Notes: generated by a model from the sequence alone, not told the origin. 13,903 nt of DNA from Minisyncoccota bacterium (GCA_031291905.1 JARLIC010000117.1:1-13903); one strand, 5' to 3'; counted from the stretch's first letter, positions 8,266 through 13,903 are shown. Translations and numbers: made by a program.

Positions 8266-8940
8266 ATGAGGATACTCATCATCGAAGGGGACAAAGAGAC
8301 GGCGGATTTCATCGTGAGGGGACTGGAGGCGGAACGGTTTGCGGCGGACCGTGCACCCACGGCCGTAGAAGGTGTGGCGTGGGCGGGAACGGGAGGATAC
8401 GACCTTGTGATCGTGGACGCGAATTCGGGAAAGGGCACGAACGGCCCGGATGTGTGCGCCGCGATCCGCAAAGAGGGGGCATCACTGCCCGTTATCGTGC
8501 TTTCCGCCGCGAACGATACGGTGTCCAAGGTGCGGGCGCTCGACCTTGGCGCGGACGACTGCCTCGCGAAACCGTTCGTCATCGCGGAGCTCCTTGCGCG
8601 CATCCGCGCGCTCCTGCGGCGGGAAAAGAAACTGACCGGGCCGAAGCTTACGGTGGCGGACATCGTGATCGATACGCGCACCCACACGGCGACGCGCGCC
8701 GGGAGACCGCTTGCGCTGAACCGCAAGGAATTCGCCCTGCTCGAGTATCTGATGCGCAACGTGGGGACGGCCCTTACGCGCCGCATGATCCTCGAGCACG
8801 TATGGGATATGAACGCCGACCCGTTCACCAACACGGTGGATGTACATATCAGCTTTTTGCGCGCAAAGATCGATCGCGGCCGGCGAAAGAAGCTCATTGA
8901 GACGGTATACGGACACGGATATAAGATGGGATCGAAGTGA
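8266..8940 (+). CDS. OmpR/PhoB-family response regulator, orphan
   Basis: 224 residues: an N-terminal receiver (about 1-118) and a C-terminal winged-helix DNA-binding domain (about 128-222, with EFALLEYLMRNVGTALTRRMILEHVW and VDVHISFLRAKID, ending ETVYGHGYKMG). Receiver residues are D51 (phospho-acceptor), S80, and K102 in AKPF. The acidic pocket reads I6-E7-G8-D9 instead of the usual acidic pair, and the loop after D51 (VDANSGKGTNG) lacks the conserved LP, so phosphorylation may be altered. No histidine kinase gene lies next to it here. The frame opens at a TTG (8227), but ATG 8266 gives the canonical MRILIIE start. The zwf-gnd gene starts 37 bases downstream with its own -10 element, so control of the pentose-phosphate enzyme is possible but unproven. 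Confidence 0.92.
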   Translation: MRILIIEGDKETADFIVRGLEAERFAADRAPTAVEGVAWAGTGGYDLVIVDANSGKGTNGPDVCAAIRKEGASLPVIVLSAANDTVSKVRALDLGADDCLAKPFVIAELLARIRALLRREKKLTGPKLTVADIVIDTRTHTATRAGRPLALNRKEFALLEYLMRNVGTALTRRMILEHVWDMNADPFTNTVDVHISFLRAKIDRGRRKKLIETVYGHGYKMGSK

Positions 8941-8965
8941 GTTTTATCGGCCGGAGCGTTTGTAG

Positions 8966-8971
8966 TAGAAT
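8966..8971 (+). promoter_or_regulatory. -10 element for zwf-gnd, leaderless layout
   Basis: TAGAAT lies six bases before the ATG at 8978. The -35 is poor (TTTATC near 8943). No SD precedes the ATG. Transcription could also read through from the response regulator. Confidence 0.35.
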
Positions 8972-8977
8972 ATACGG

Positions 8978-11452
8978 ATGAACACCAAAAATATCGACGC
9001 GGTTCCCACGCATTTCATCATCCTCGGTGCGACGGGCGATCTTATGACGAAGAAGATCGTGCCGTCGCTTTTCAGTCTGCAGGAAAAAGGCGAGCTTCCG
9101 GCGGACTTCGACATTGTCGGCATATCGCGGCGCGATTGGACCGATGACGACCTCAAACGCCACATCGAGGCGATTTTGAGTGTGAAGGTCCCCGGCGCCC
9201 CTCGCGAATCGGTCGAAAAGTTCCTCTCGAGGGTCACCTACCATAAGCTCACCTTCGATGCGCCCGACGATTATCGCGCCCTTGCGGACCTCCTGAAGCG
9301 CAACGACGATGCGCGCGGCATGTGTTCGAATAGGCTTTTCTATCTTTCCGTGCCGCCCCAGTTCTACGACCTCATCTTCACCAATTTCAAAAAGGCGGGA
9401 CTGAACAAGGAGTGCGGCGAGGCGGAGGGGTGGACGCGCATCGTGGTGGAGAAGCCGTTCGGCAGCGACGAAAAGACCGCGAAGGCGCTCGACGCGCGGC
9501 TTGCGGAGCTCTTTGAGGAGGACCAGATCTATCGTATCGACCATTATCTCGCGAAGGAGACGTTCCAGAACATCCTCGCGTTCCGTTTTTACAACAATCT
9601 TTTCGAAAAGAACTGGGGCAAGGACATCGTCGAGAAGATCTATATCCGCGAATTGGAGAATATCGGCGTGGAGGACCGCGGCGCGTTCTACGACGATGTG
9701 GGCGCCCTGCGCGATGTCGGCCAGAACCACCTTCTGCAGATGCTCGCGCTTACCACCATGGACCAGCCGCGCGATTGGAGCGCCGAGGCGGTGCGCGGCA
9801 AGCGCGCGGAGATGATCGGCATGCTCAAGACCCCCACGCTCAAAGAGATAAAGGAGTCGACGTTCCGCGCCCAGTACGACGGATATCATTCCATCAAGGG
9901 CGTTGCGGCGCACTCGGAGACCGAGACGTATTTCCGCGTGCGCGGATATCTGTCGCACCCGGATTGGGAGGGTGTGCCGGTCATCATGGAGGCGGGAAAG
10001 CGGCTTATGGGCCCGGAGGACAAGGCCGCGGGCAAGGAGATCACGGAGATCGAGGTCGTGTTCAAGCACCCGGAGCCGTGCCTGTGTCCGCCCGGCGCGG
10101 GGCATTATCGGGACAGGATAGTGTTCCATCAGGACCCCGTCGAGGGCATCACCATCCACTTCTGGGCAAAGAAGCCCGGCTTCGCGATGGAGGCGGAGGA
10201 GCGCACGTTCGATTTCAATCTTCACCGTACTCCGAGGACCGGACAGTATACCGAGGAATACGCGAAGCTTCTGCTTGACTGCATAAGGGGTGATCAGACA
10301 CTCTTTGTTTCGAGCGGCGAGATCGTCGCCATGTGGCGTTTTGTGGACCCGATCGTGAACGCGTGGAAGAAGGGCGCGGTACCCCTGCATCATTATGCTC
10401 CGGACAGTCCGGCCATTGCGGCCGAGGCGCAGGTGATCGACGAGACGCCGAACGGGGCGCACAAAGGAAGTGCGGGTGCGGCGTCCGACGGTAAGACGTC
10501 CGCGTTGCCGAAGGTGATCGGCGTGTACGGCCTCGGCAAGATGGGTGCGAATGTGGCGCGGCAGTTGCACGAGAAGGGATGGGCCGTCGTCGCGTCGAAT
10601 CGTTCGCAGGAGCCGGTGGCGATGATCGCCAAGGAGGGGATCGAGACGGCGCCGACCATTGCGGAGATGATCAAGAAGTTGCCGAAATCGTCGCCGCGCG
10701 TCGTATGGCTCATGATCACCGCAGGCAAAGCAAACGACGAGCTGATCTTCGGCAAGAACGGTAGGGGTGGCGACGGCAGTATCGTCGGGCATTTGAAGCG
10801 CGGCGACATTGTGATCGACGCGGCGAACGCGTATTACGAGGACAGTGTGCGGCGCGCGAAGCTGCTCAAAAAGAAAGGCATCCATTTCATCGACGTCGGA
10901 TTCTCGGGCGGTCCGGCAGGCGCGCGCAACGGTGGTTCGCTCATGATCGGTGGCGACAAGAAGATCTATAACTATCTGGAACCCTTGTTCCGCGATCTTT
11001 CCGTGCCGGACGGCTATGCATATTTTGGCGACGCGGGCGCGGGACACTTGGTGAAGATGGTGCACAACGGCATCGAGTACGGCATGATGCAGTCGATCGC
11101 GGAGGGCTTTGCGATCATGAAGAAATCGCCATTCAAGCTCGACCTCGAAAAGATCGCGAATGTGTACAATCACGGCAGCGTGATCGAATCCCATCTCGTG
11201 AAGTGGCTCGAGGAGGCGTATCAGATGTACGGGCAGGACCTCAAGAAAATTTCCGGCGCGGTGGCGTACACCGGCGAAGGGGAGTGGACGGTGAAGACAG
11301 GCAAGAAACTCAAAGTGCCGACACCCGTCATCGAGGATTCATTCAAGTTCCGCGTGCGCTCCAAGCGCTCGCCGAGCTATATCGGGAAAGTGCTGTCCGC
11401 GCTGCGCAACCGATTCGGTGGACACTCGATTGAGGGAAATAGCGCCAAATAA
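8978..11452 (+). CDS. Fused glucose-6-phosphate dehydrogenase / 6-phosphogluconate dehydrogenase
   Basis: An 824-residue two-enzyme polypeptide. Residues 1 to about 478 form glucose-6-phosphate dehydrogenase (Zwf): nucleotide site GATGDLMTKK (from G17), VVEKPFGSD, active-site RIDHYLAKE (R186-E194, H189), QNHLLQ with H251 at the catalytic His position, and LLLDCIRGDQTLF. A low-complexity linker (about 479-511, Ala/Gly/Ser-rich) leads to a short-form 6-phosphogluconate dehydrogenase (512-824): GLGKMG (518-523), SGGPAGARNGG (643-653) and GHLVKMVHNGIEYG with catalytic K693 and E700. Together they would take glucose-6-phosphate to ribulose-5-phosphate with two NAD(P)H; the lactonase step is missing and could be spontaneous. 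No stop or frameshift lies between the halves. The last codons and stop fall inside a repeat (see 11427-11610). Both activities are inferred from intact motifs. Confidence 0.93.
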   Translation: MNTKNIDAVPTHFIILGATGDLMTKKIVPSLFSLQEKGELPADFDIVGISRRDWTDDDLKRHIEAILSVKVPGAPRESVEKFLSRVTYHKLTFDAPDDYRALADLLKRNDDARGMCSNRLFYLSVPPQFYDLIFTNFKKAGLNKECGEAEGWTRIVVEKPFGSDEKTAKALDARLAELFEEDQIYRIDHYLAKETFQNILAFRFYNNLFEKNWGKDIVEKIYIRELENIGVEDRGAFYDDVGALRDVGQNHLLQMLALTTMDQPRDWSAEAVRGKRAEMIGMLKTPTLKEIKESTFRAQYDGYHSIKGVAAHSETETYFRVRGYLSHPDWEGVPVIMEAGKRLMGPEDKAAGKEITEIEVVFKHPEPCLCPPGAGHYRDRIVFHQDPVEGITIHFWAKKPGFAMEAEERTFDFNLHRTPRTGQYTEEYAKLLLDCIRGDQTLFVSSGEIVAMWRFVDPIVNAWKKGAVPLHHYAPDSPAIAAEAQVIDETPNGAHKGSAGAASDGKTSALPKVIGVYGLGKMGANVARQLHEKGWAVVASNRSQEPVAMIAKEGIETAPTIAEMIKKLPKSSPRVVWLMITAGKANDELIFGKNGRGGDGSIVGHLKRGDIVIDAANAYYEDSVRRAKLLKKKGIHFIDVGFSGGPAGARNGGSLMIGGDKKIYNYLEPLFRDLSVPDGYAYFGDAGAGHLVKMVHNGIEYGMMQSIAEGFAIMKKSPFKLDLEKIANVYNHGSVIESHLVKWLEEAYQMYGQDLKKISGAVAYTGEGEWTVKTGKKLKVPTPVIEDSFKFRVRSKRSPSYIGKVLSALRNRFGGHSIEGNSAK

Positions 11453-11610
11453 CAAAATCCGCATCATCCTTTCGGGGACGGCAAGTAAAAGCACTCCTTA
11501 TTTCGGACCGGGTCGCTACGCTGAAGGTCCTCAATGAGGAGTGCTTTTACTTTTCCGATAGATACCCCTTGAGATACGGATTTTTATTTGGCGCTATATT
11601 CTATCAATCG
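11427..11610. repeat. Long palindromic element, copy A, overlapping the zwf-gnd stop
   Basis: An imperfect palindrome of about 184 bp. Outer arms: 11427-11465 against 11573-11610 (shared GCGCCAAATAA / TTATTTGGCGC, with similarity continuing to CAATCG). Inner arms: AAGTAAAAGCACTCCT (11483-11498) against AGGAGTGCTTTTACTT (11537-11552), 16 bp perfect. The loop contains GGACC/GGTCC. The left outer arm includes the final codons and TAA of zwf-gnd. The segment 11444-11534 recurs inverted at 12199-12288. As RNA it would be a strong hairpin with a U-rich end and could terminate transcription from both sides. Confidence 0.85.
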
Positions 11611-11634
11611 ATTTCCCCAAATTCCAATTGGTAG

Positions 11635-11695
11635 TAGAAAAAATAAAAGGCCCCGCAACATCACGAGACCTTTTGGTTGTGTGATGTTGCGGGGC
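11635..11695 (-). terminator. Intrinsic terminator of the minus-strand gene
   Basis: GCCCCGCAACATCAC (11650-11664) and GTGATGTTGCGGGGC (11681-11695) form a 15-bp perfect stem with a 16-nt loop. Read on the minus strand the stem is followed by CTTTTATTTTTTC, a typical U-tract. It begins one base after the stop of the gene at 11697-12002. Confidence 0.85.
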
Positions 11696-11696
11696 G

Positions 11697-12002
11697 TTAC
11701 TTCAGCTCTCGGAGATCCCATCCGGATATTACGCTTACACCCGCGATATCGTTACGATCACCGTTGGCGGTGATAACCCGCAGATAAGAGCTGTTTGGAG
11801 TCTTCCGAGTGATGATTGCCACAAATGGCTTTGTGGACTTCGCTTCAAAACGGGTTACTGGAAGTATTGGACAAGCTGGATTATTACATTCGTGCTTGCC
11901 GTGCGAATCGCGCTTCTCCGTGATGACTTTGGCGCGAACGCGCCCCGCCCCCGCGAATCTGAACTTTTCTTCTTTACTGAGGAAGTACGTGAGAGTATAC
12001 AT
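11697..12002 (-). CDS. Hypothetical protein in the repeat-flanked unit
   Basis: 101 residues starting MYTLTYFLSKEEKFRF. I do not recognise a family. It is soluble, mildly basic, with a central SHGKHECNNPACP stretch (two His, two Cys, a possible metal or disulfide site) and a C-terminal part that reads like beta structure (FVAIITRK, SSYLRVITANGD, GVSVISGW). The start is chosen for the SD AGGAGG eight bases upstream; an ATG 17 codons earlier (12053) would add a Lys/Glu-rich piece. Support for a real gene is context: a consensus promoter at 12083-12111 and a strong terminator immediately after the stop, both on this strand. It lies between two inverted copies of a 90-bp repeat, as a passenger gene would. 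Confidence 0.6.
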   Translation of the reverse strand: MYTLTYFLSKEEKFRFAGAGRVRAKVITEKRDSHGKHECNNPACPILPVTRFEAKSTKPFVAIITRKTPNSSYLRVITANGDRNDIAGVSVISGWDLRELK

Positions 12003-12082
12003 CGTCTTCTCCTCCTCGCTCTCGGCCGAAGCCTTAGAGCCTTTCCGAAGCATTCCTTAATTTGCAAATGGTTCTGCGTGGT

Positions 12083-12111
12083 ATTTTACATTAAAAAGAG
12101 TTATTTGTCAA
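12083..12111 (-). promoter_or_regulatory. Strong consensus promoter on the minus strand
   Basis: Read on the minus strand: TTGACA (12111-12106), a 17-base spacer, and TAAAAT (12088-12083). This is the best sigma70 match in the window. The predicted start is near 12076, giving a leader of about 75 nt for the gene at 11697-12002. Confidence 0.75.
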
Positions 12112-12167
12112 TCATTTTAAAACGGGCATTTTATCTACAAAAGTAGCGTCTTCGGCATTCTTCTCGA

Positions 12168-12313
12168 GGATCTATTGGATAAGTAAAACCCCTCCTTCTT
12201 GAGGACCTTCAGCGTAGCGACCCGGTCCGAAAGGAGGAGTGCTTTTACTTGCCGTCCCCGAAAGGATGATGCGGATTTGTTATTTGGCCGCAATATTCTC
12301 ATCAATCAAATCG
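12168..12313. repeat. Palindromic element, copy B, inverted relative to copy A
   Basis: 12199-12288 is the reverse complement of 11444-11534 with about two substitutions and one single-base indel. The first 34 bases (12199-12232) match 11501-11534 exactly. Left of this, GGATCTATTGGATAAGTAAAA (12168-12188) resembles the reverse complement of the copy A right side, with more changes. To the right, about 12289-12313 (CAATATTCTCATCAATC) resembles the sequence right of copy A (11595-11610). The left arm of the hairpin is degenerate (CCCCTCCT instead of GCACTCCT). Copies A and B enclose about 660 bp with one gene. Confidence 0.85.
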
Positions 12314-12336
12314 TTCAAATTCAATTCTGTGTATAG

Positions 12337-12364
12337 TTGTTCTAAAATTGGAAAAGTTTAAAAT
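12337..12364 (+). promoter_or_regulatory. Probable promoter for the AT-rich gene, leaderless layout
   Basis: TAAAAT at 12359-12364 with TTGTTC at 12337-12342 (16-base spacer). The hexamer ends seven bases before the ATG at 12372 and no SD is visible. The AT-rich setting makes chance matches easier. Confidence 0.4.
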
Positions 12365-12371
12365 GTGAGAC

Positions 12372-12971
12372 ATGGATCAAACCCAATGCATTTTCTTAGA
12401 CGTTACAACGGTAAAACGCCTCATAACAGAAAAAGACAAGAAAGATAGGTATAAGGTTGACGAGTTAATTGTCGCAATATTTTTGGCAAATTTTTGCGAA
12501 AAACTATGGAAAGCCAAATGTAGTATTGGTTTTCCACTCAAAAATTCTCAGGCTGATTTTATCTCACCAATTAATAATTTTAATTTCAAAGAGATTAGAG
12601 ATTTGCTTAATACCAAAATAGAGCAAGATCATGACGTGGATGTCGTCATTGTTTATAACGTAGCAGATAATTCCAAGAGGGCCGGTCAAAGTTTTCAGAT
12701 AAAGCGTTTTAATACATATCAACCAGATTTAACTACTAATGGATTAATCAAGTTTATCCAAGAACTTAAATATGAAAAAACAGACACTGCTTTGATAATT
12801 TTACTTGAGACGGGTAGGTCGATTAAATTTACGCAGATACGTAATGCAATCGATTTTGAACATTTTCCTTTTTCTGCCTTGTGCTTTGTCGGGTTGTATG
12901 GAAATATATTGAAATTTGTTGAAGTGTGGCCAGATTTGGGAAAAGAAGAACTATCCTGGCTATCGATATGA
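12372..12971 (+). CDS. AT-rich hypothetical protein, possible PD-(D/E)XK (QxK) nuclease fold
   Basis: 199 residues, not assigned to a family. Its base use is far more AT-rich than the GC-rich genes on either side, with AAA/TTT/ATT codons dominating, which suggests recent acquisition. The region DHDVDVVIVYNVADNS (D88/D90) followed about 19 residues later by SFQIKRF (Q109, K111) resembles the D...QxK arrangement of Mrr-like PD-(D/E)XK nucleases. An acidic helix residue (E31 or E43) could complete the site. This is pattern reading only; no membrane segment or signal is present. The ATG at 12372 has no SD and follows a -10-like element. No terminator lies directly after it; the next is at 13345, so it might be co-transcribed with the structured region downstream. 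An alternative is an orphan gene with no enzymatic role. Confidence 0.65.
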   Translation: MDQTQCIFLDVTTVKRLITEKDKKDRYKVDELIVAIFLANFCEKLWKAKCSIGFPLKNSQADFISPINNFNFKEIRDLLNTKIEQDHDVDVVIVYNVADNSKRAGQSFQIKRFNTYQPDLTTNGLIKFIQELKYEKTDTALIILLETGRSIKFTQIRNAIDFEHFPFSALCFVGLYGNILKFVEVWPDLGKEELSWLSI

Positions 12972-13021
12972 TTGTTGTCCTTTCTCCTTAAAACTTATCC
13001 ATTCCTGTGCATATCTTTGCC

Positions 13022-13051
13022 TTTACAGAAGCAGTCGCCGAAAGTTACTAT
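13022..13051 (+). promoter_or_regulatory. Possible promoter for the structured RNA region
   Basis: TTTACA at 13022-13027, an 18-base spacer, and TACTAT at 13046-13051. The predicted start is near 13058. Alternatively the RNA is the 3' part of the upstream gene transcript. Confidence 0.4.
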
Positions 13052-13057
13052 TAATGT

Positions 13058-13375
13058 AGTTCCTGAAAGGCTCGTAGTAGGGAGCGATGCAAGCCCACGG
13101 GTGGCAGGACGTAGGGACTGTAGTATGCCATCACCGCTGATGCTCGCCCAGTTGGCAGAGCCGAGAAGGTAAAAACCCAGACCGGTCCTATCTAAGTGTT
13201 CTAGCATGAGGCTTAGAGGATATCCAAAAGGCTAAGAGTCTAGACCCTACGCGGTATTGATTCGAAGCTCCGGGAGATCTGTCACCGCCAACAGGTGCTT
13301 GTGCGTGAAGTATACGTACTGATCTCGGTAGGGAATGAAAAGTGAGAGCCGCTTCCGATTTGCGGCTCTTTTTTA
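13058..13375 (+). ncRNA. Candidate large structured RNA (~320 nt), family unknown
   Basis: About 300 bases with no convincing ORF but many complementary segments, ending in a strong terminator. GGTGGCA (13100-13106) pairs with TGCCATC (13126-13132), one wobble. Its loop carries CGTAGGG (13110-13116), complementary to CCCTACG (13245-13251): a possible pseudoknot. GCTCGCC (13142-13148) pairs with GGC-A-GAGC (13154-13161). TCTAAG (13191-13196) pairs with CTTAGA (13212-13217), which can instead pair with CTAAG (13232-13236): mutually exclusive stems. GAGATC (13274-13279) closes with GATCTC (13321-13326) over CACC/GGTG and AGTA/TACT hairpins. I compared it by eye with RNase P RNA, tmRNA, SRP RNA, 6S RNA, group I and II introns and common riboswitches and found no hallmark motif. 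Confidence 0.5.
13345..13374 (+). terminator. Intrinsic terminator
   Basis: AGAGCCGC (13345-13352), a 9-nt loop, GCGGCTCT (13362-13369), then a run of T. It ends the structured RNA region or the transcript of the AT-rich gene. Confidence 0.9.
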
Positions 13376-13413
13376 TTCTACAAAAGACGCGTCTTTGACT
13401 CTTGAAGCGGCAC

Positions 13414-13542
13414 ATTAAAGGTGTTTTTTGGTATCGCATTCCCGAGGGGCTCTCGGAGGCGCGAAGGCGCCGAGAGGGGAGGTGCGAACCCAGCAGGGTT
13501 CGACACCGTACCCGAGGGAAGCGATCCGAAAACGCCTTTAAT
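13414..13542. repeat. Palindromic element folding as a three-way junction
   Basis: Outer arms 13414-13443 and 13516-13542 are complementary with small bulges (ATTAAAGG/CCTTTAAT, GTTTT/AAAAC, ATCGC/GCGAT, TTCCC/GGGAA). Between them are two hairpins: CTCTCGG (13450-13456) with CCGAGAG (13470-13476), and GGTGCGAACCC (13481-13491) with GGGTTCG-A-CACC (13496-13507) around AGCA. No U-tract follows. The GC-rich composition differs from the AT-rich gene before it. It may be a REP-like mobile palindrome or a structured leader upstream of the isomerase gene. The predicted isomerase transcript starts after it. Confidence 0.75.
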
Positions 13543-13585
13543 GGCAATCCACAGCCTGCGCGCCCCCAAAATCCCCAGGATAGCG

Positions 13586-13591
13586 TATAAT
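13586..13591 (+). promoter_or_regulatory. Perfect -10 for the isomerase gene, leaderless layout
   Basis: TATAAT ends seven bases before the ATG at 13599. No convincing -35 or SD is visible, so the transcript would start at or next to the start codon. Confidence 0.5.
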
Positions 13592-13598
13592 GAAGGGT

Positions 13599-13903
13599 AT
13601 GCTTCCCGAAGACATCAAAAACTATAATAAACAGTTCGATTACGAGCCGGTCGTCGAGAACGCCGGAAAACTGAAGAAATTCGGCAAGTTTCTGGTGGTC
13701 GGCATGGGAGGGTCGCACCTTTCGGCGGATATCATCAAAGCCTGGCATCCGGAACTGGACATCATCGTATGGTCCGATTACGGCCTGCCGAAGCTCGCCG
13801 AGAAGGACCTGAAGGACCGGTTGGTGATAATAAGCTCGTATTCCGGCGGTACGGAGGAGGTCGTCGATGCGCTTGCGGCGGCGAAGGCGAAGAAGCTTTC
13901 CTA
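13599..13903 (+). CDS. SIS-domain sugar-phosphate isomerase, N-terminal part (probable phosphoglucose/phosphomannose isomerase)
   Basis: The first 101 residues of a gene cut by the window end. It begins MLPEDIKNYNKQFDYEP and shows the first SIS subdomain: a strand then GMGGSHLSADIIKAW (phosphosugar-binding glycine loop), followed by VIISSYSGGTEEVVDAL, the second phosphate-binding loop (commonly YSGNTEE in the family). This pattern is characteristic of the bifunctional phosphoglucose/phosphomannose isomerases common in archaea and small-genome bacteria, which interconvert glucose-6-P or mannose-6-P and fructose-6-P in the cytoplasm. It would feed or drain the pool used by the fused Zwf-Gnd upstream. 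Catalytic residues in the second half are out of view, so the exact substrate is inferred. Confidence 0.85.
   Translation, partial: MLPEDIKNYNKQFDYEPVVENAGKLKKFGKFLVVGMGGSHLSADIIKAWHPELDIIVWSDYGLPKLAEKDLKDRLVIISSYSGGTEEVVDALAAAKAKKLS

Noticed and set aside
8894..11194. 766-residue minus-strand open frame opposite zwf-gnd
   Set aside because: Same shadow effect; the plus strand carries all Zwf and Gnd motifs in order.
11809..12146. Plus-strand ORFs (83 and 84 residues) opposite the passenger gene
   Set aside because: No promoter, SD or terminator on that strand, while the minus strand has all three.
12995..13207. 70-residue minus-strand ORF and 66-residue plus ORF over the structured RNA
   Set aside because: They lie across paired segments, have no SD, and share no domain. 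The stems and terminator explain the sequence better. Not fully excluded.
12134..13395. Short direct repeat TCTACAAAAG..GCGTCTT near 12134 and 13377 as possible insertion boundaries
   Set aside because: 17 of 19 bases match, but a match of this quality is expected about once by chance in a window this long.
13378..13627. Several 60-70 residue ORFs over the palindrome at 13414-13542
   Set aside because: Open on both strands because of GC-rich inverted repeats; Arg/Pro-rich with no start signal.

Overview
The window looks like a chromosomal piece of a small-genome candidate phylum radiation bacterium (Patescibacteria, Parcubacteria-like). This placement is inference. It rests on compact gene packing, a tiny Lys/Ala-rich basic protein, MurB and SecA with unusual insertions, stand-alone HD phosphohydrolases, and a mixture of Shine-Dalgarno (SD) starts and promoters so close to the start codon that the mRNA would be leaderless. 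Most of the window is GC-rich (roughly 55-60% by eye); about 12060-12170 and 12290-13060 are clearly AT-rich.

Layout: 21-632 is a GtrA-like membrane protein. 633-971 is non-coding and holds a short promoter-hairpin-terminator unit, a second promoter and a long hairpin in the murB leader. murB follows (972-1970), then a short-form hibernation factor (2014-2355) overlapping an HD-domain gene (2352-3017). 3018-3303 holds a perfect DnaA-box 9-mer, a promoter, a structured leader, a 28-residue basic protein and a terminator. secA is at 3367-6024, then an SD-led SAMHD1/dGTPase-like HD protein (6095-7234) with a terminator. A stand-alone tRNA-binding-domain protein (7289-7612) and a membrane-anchored FKBP prolyl isomerase (7621-8145) follow. 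An orphan OmpR/PhoB-type response regulator (8266-8940) has an inverted repeat abutting its start codon. The largest metabolic gene, 8978-11452, joins glucose-6-phosphate dehydrogenase and 6-phosphogluconate dehydrogenase in one polypeptide.

From 11427 to about 13560 the window changes character. A long palindrome overlaps the zwf-gnd stop codon. About 90 bp of it recurs almost identically in inverted orientation at 12199-12288. The pair flanks one unrecognised minus-strand gene with its own strong promoter and terminator. An AT-rich gene of foreign look follows (12372-12971; possible PD-(D/E)XK/QxK nuclease fold). Next come a stretch that folds like a structured RNA with a possible pseudoknot (about 13058-13375) and a second palindromic element (13414-13542). 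The window ends inside a SIS-domain sugar-phosphate isomerase gene (13599 onward).

Metabolically, the fused Zwf-Gnd and the isomerase all act around glucose-6-phosphate, and the accessory segment sits between them. The other genes cover cell wall (MurB), secretion (SecA), protein folding (FKBP), ribosome hibernation (HPF) and nucleotide housekeeping (HD proteins). The most unusual items are the Zwf-Gnd fusion, the inverted-repeat-flanked single-gene unit, the candidate structured RNA and the recurring leaderless promoter layout. No tRNA, rRNA, CRISPR array or recognisable transposase was found.
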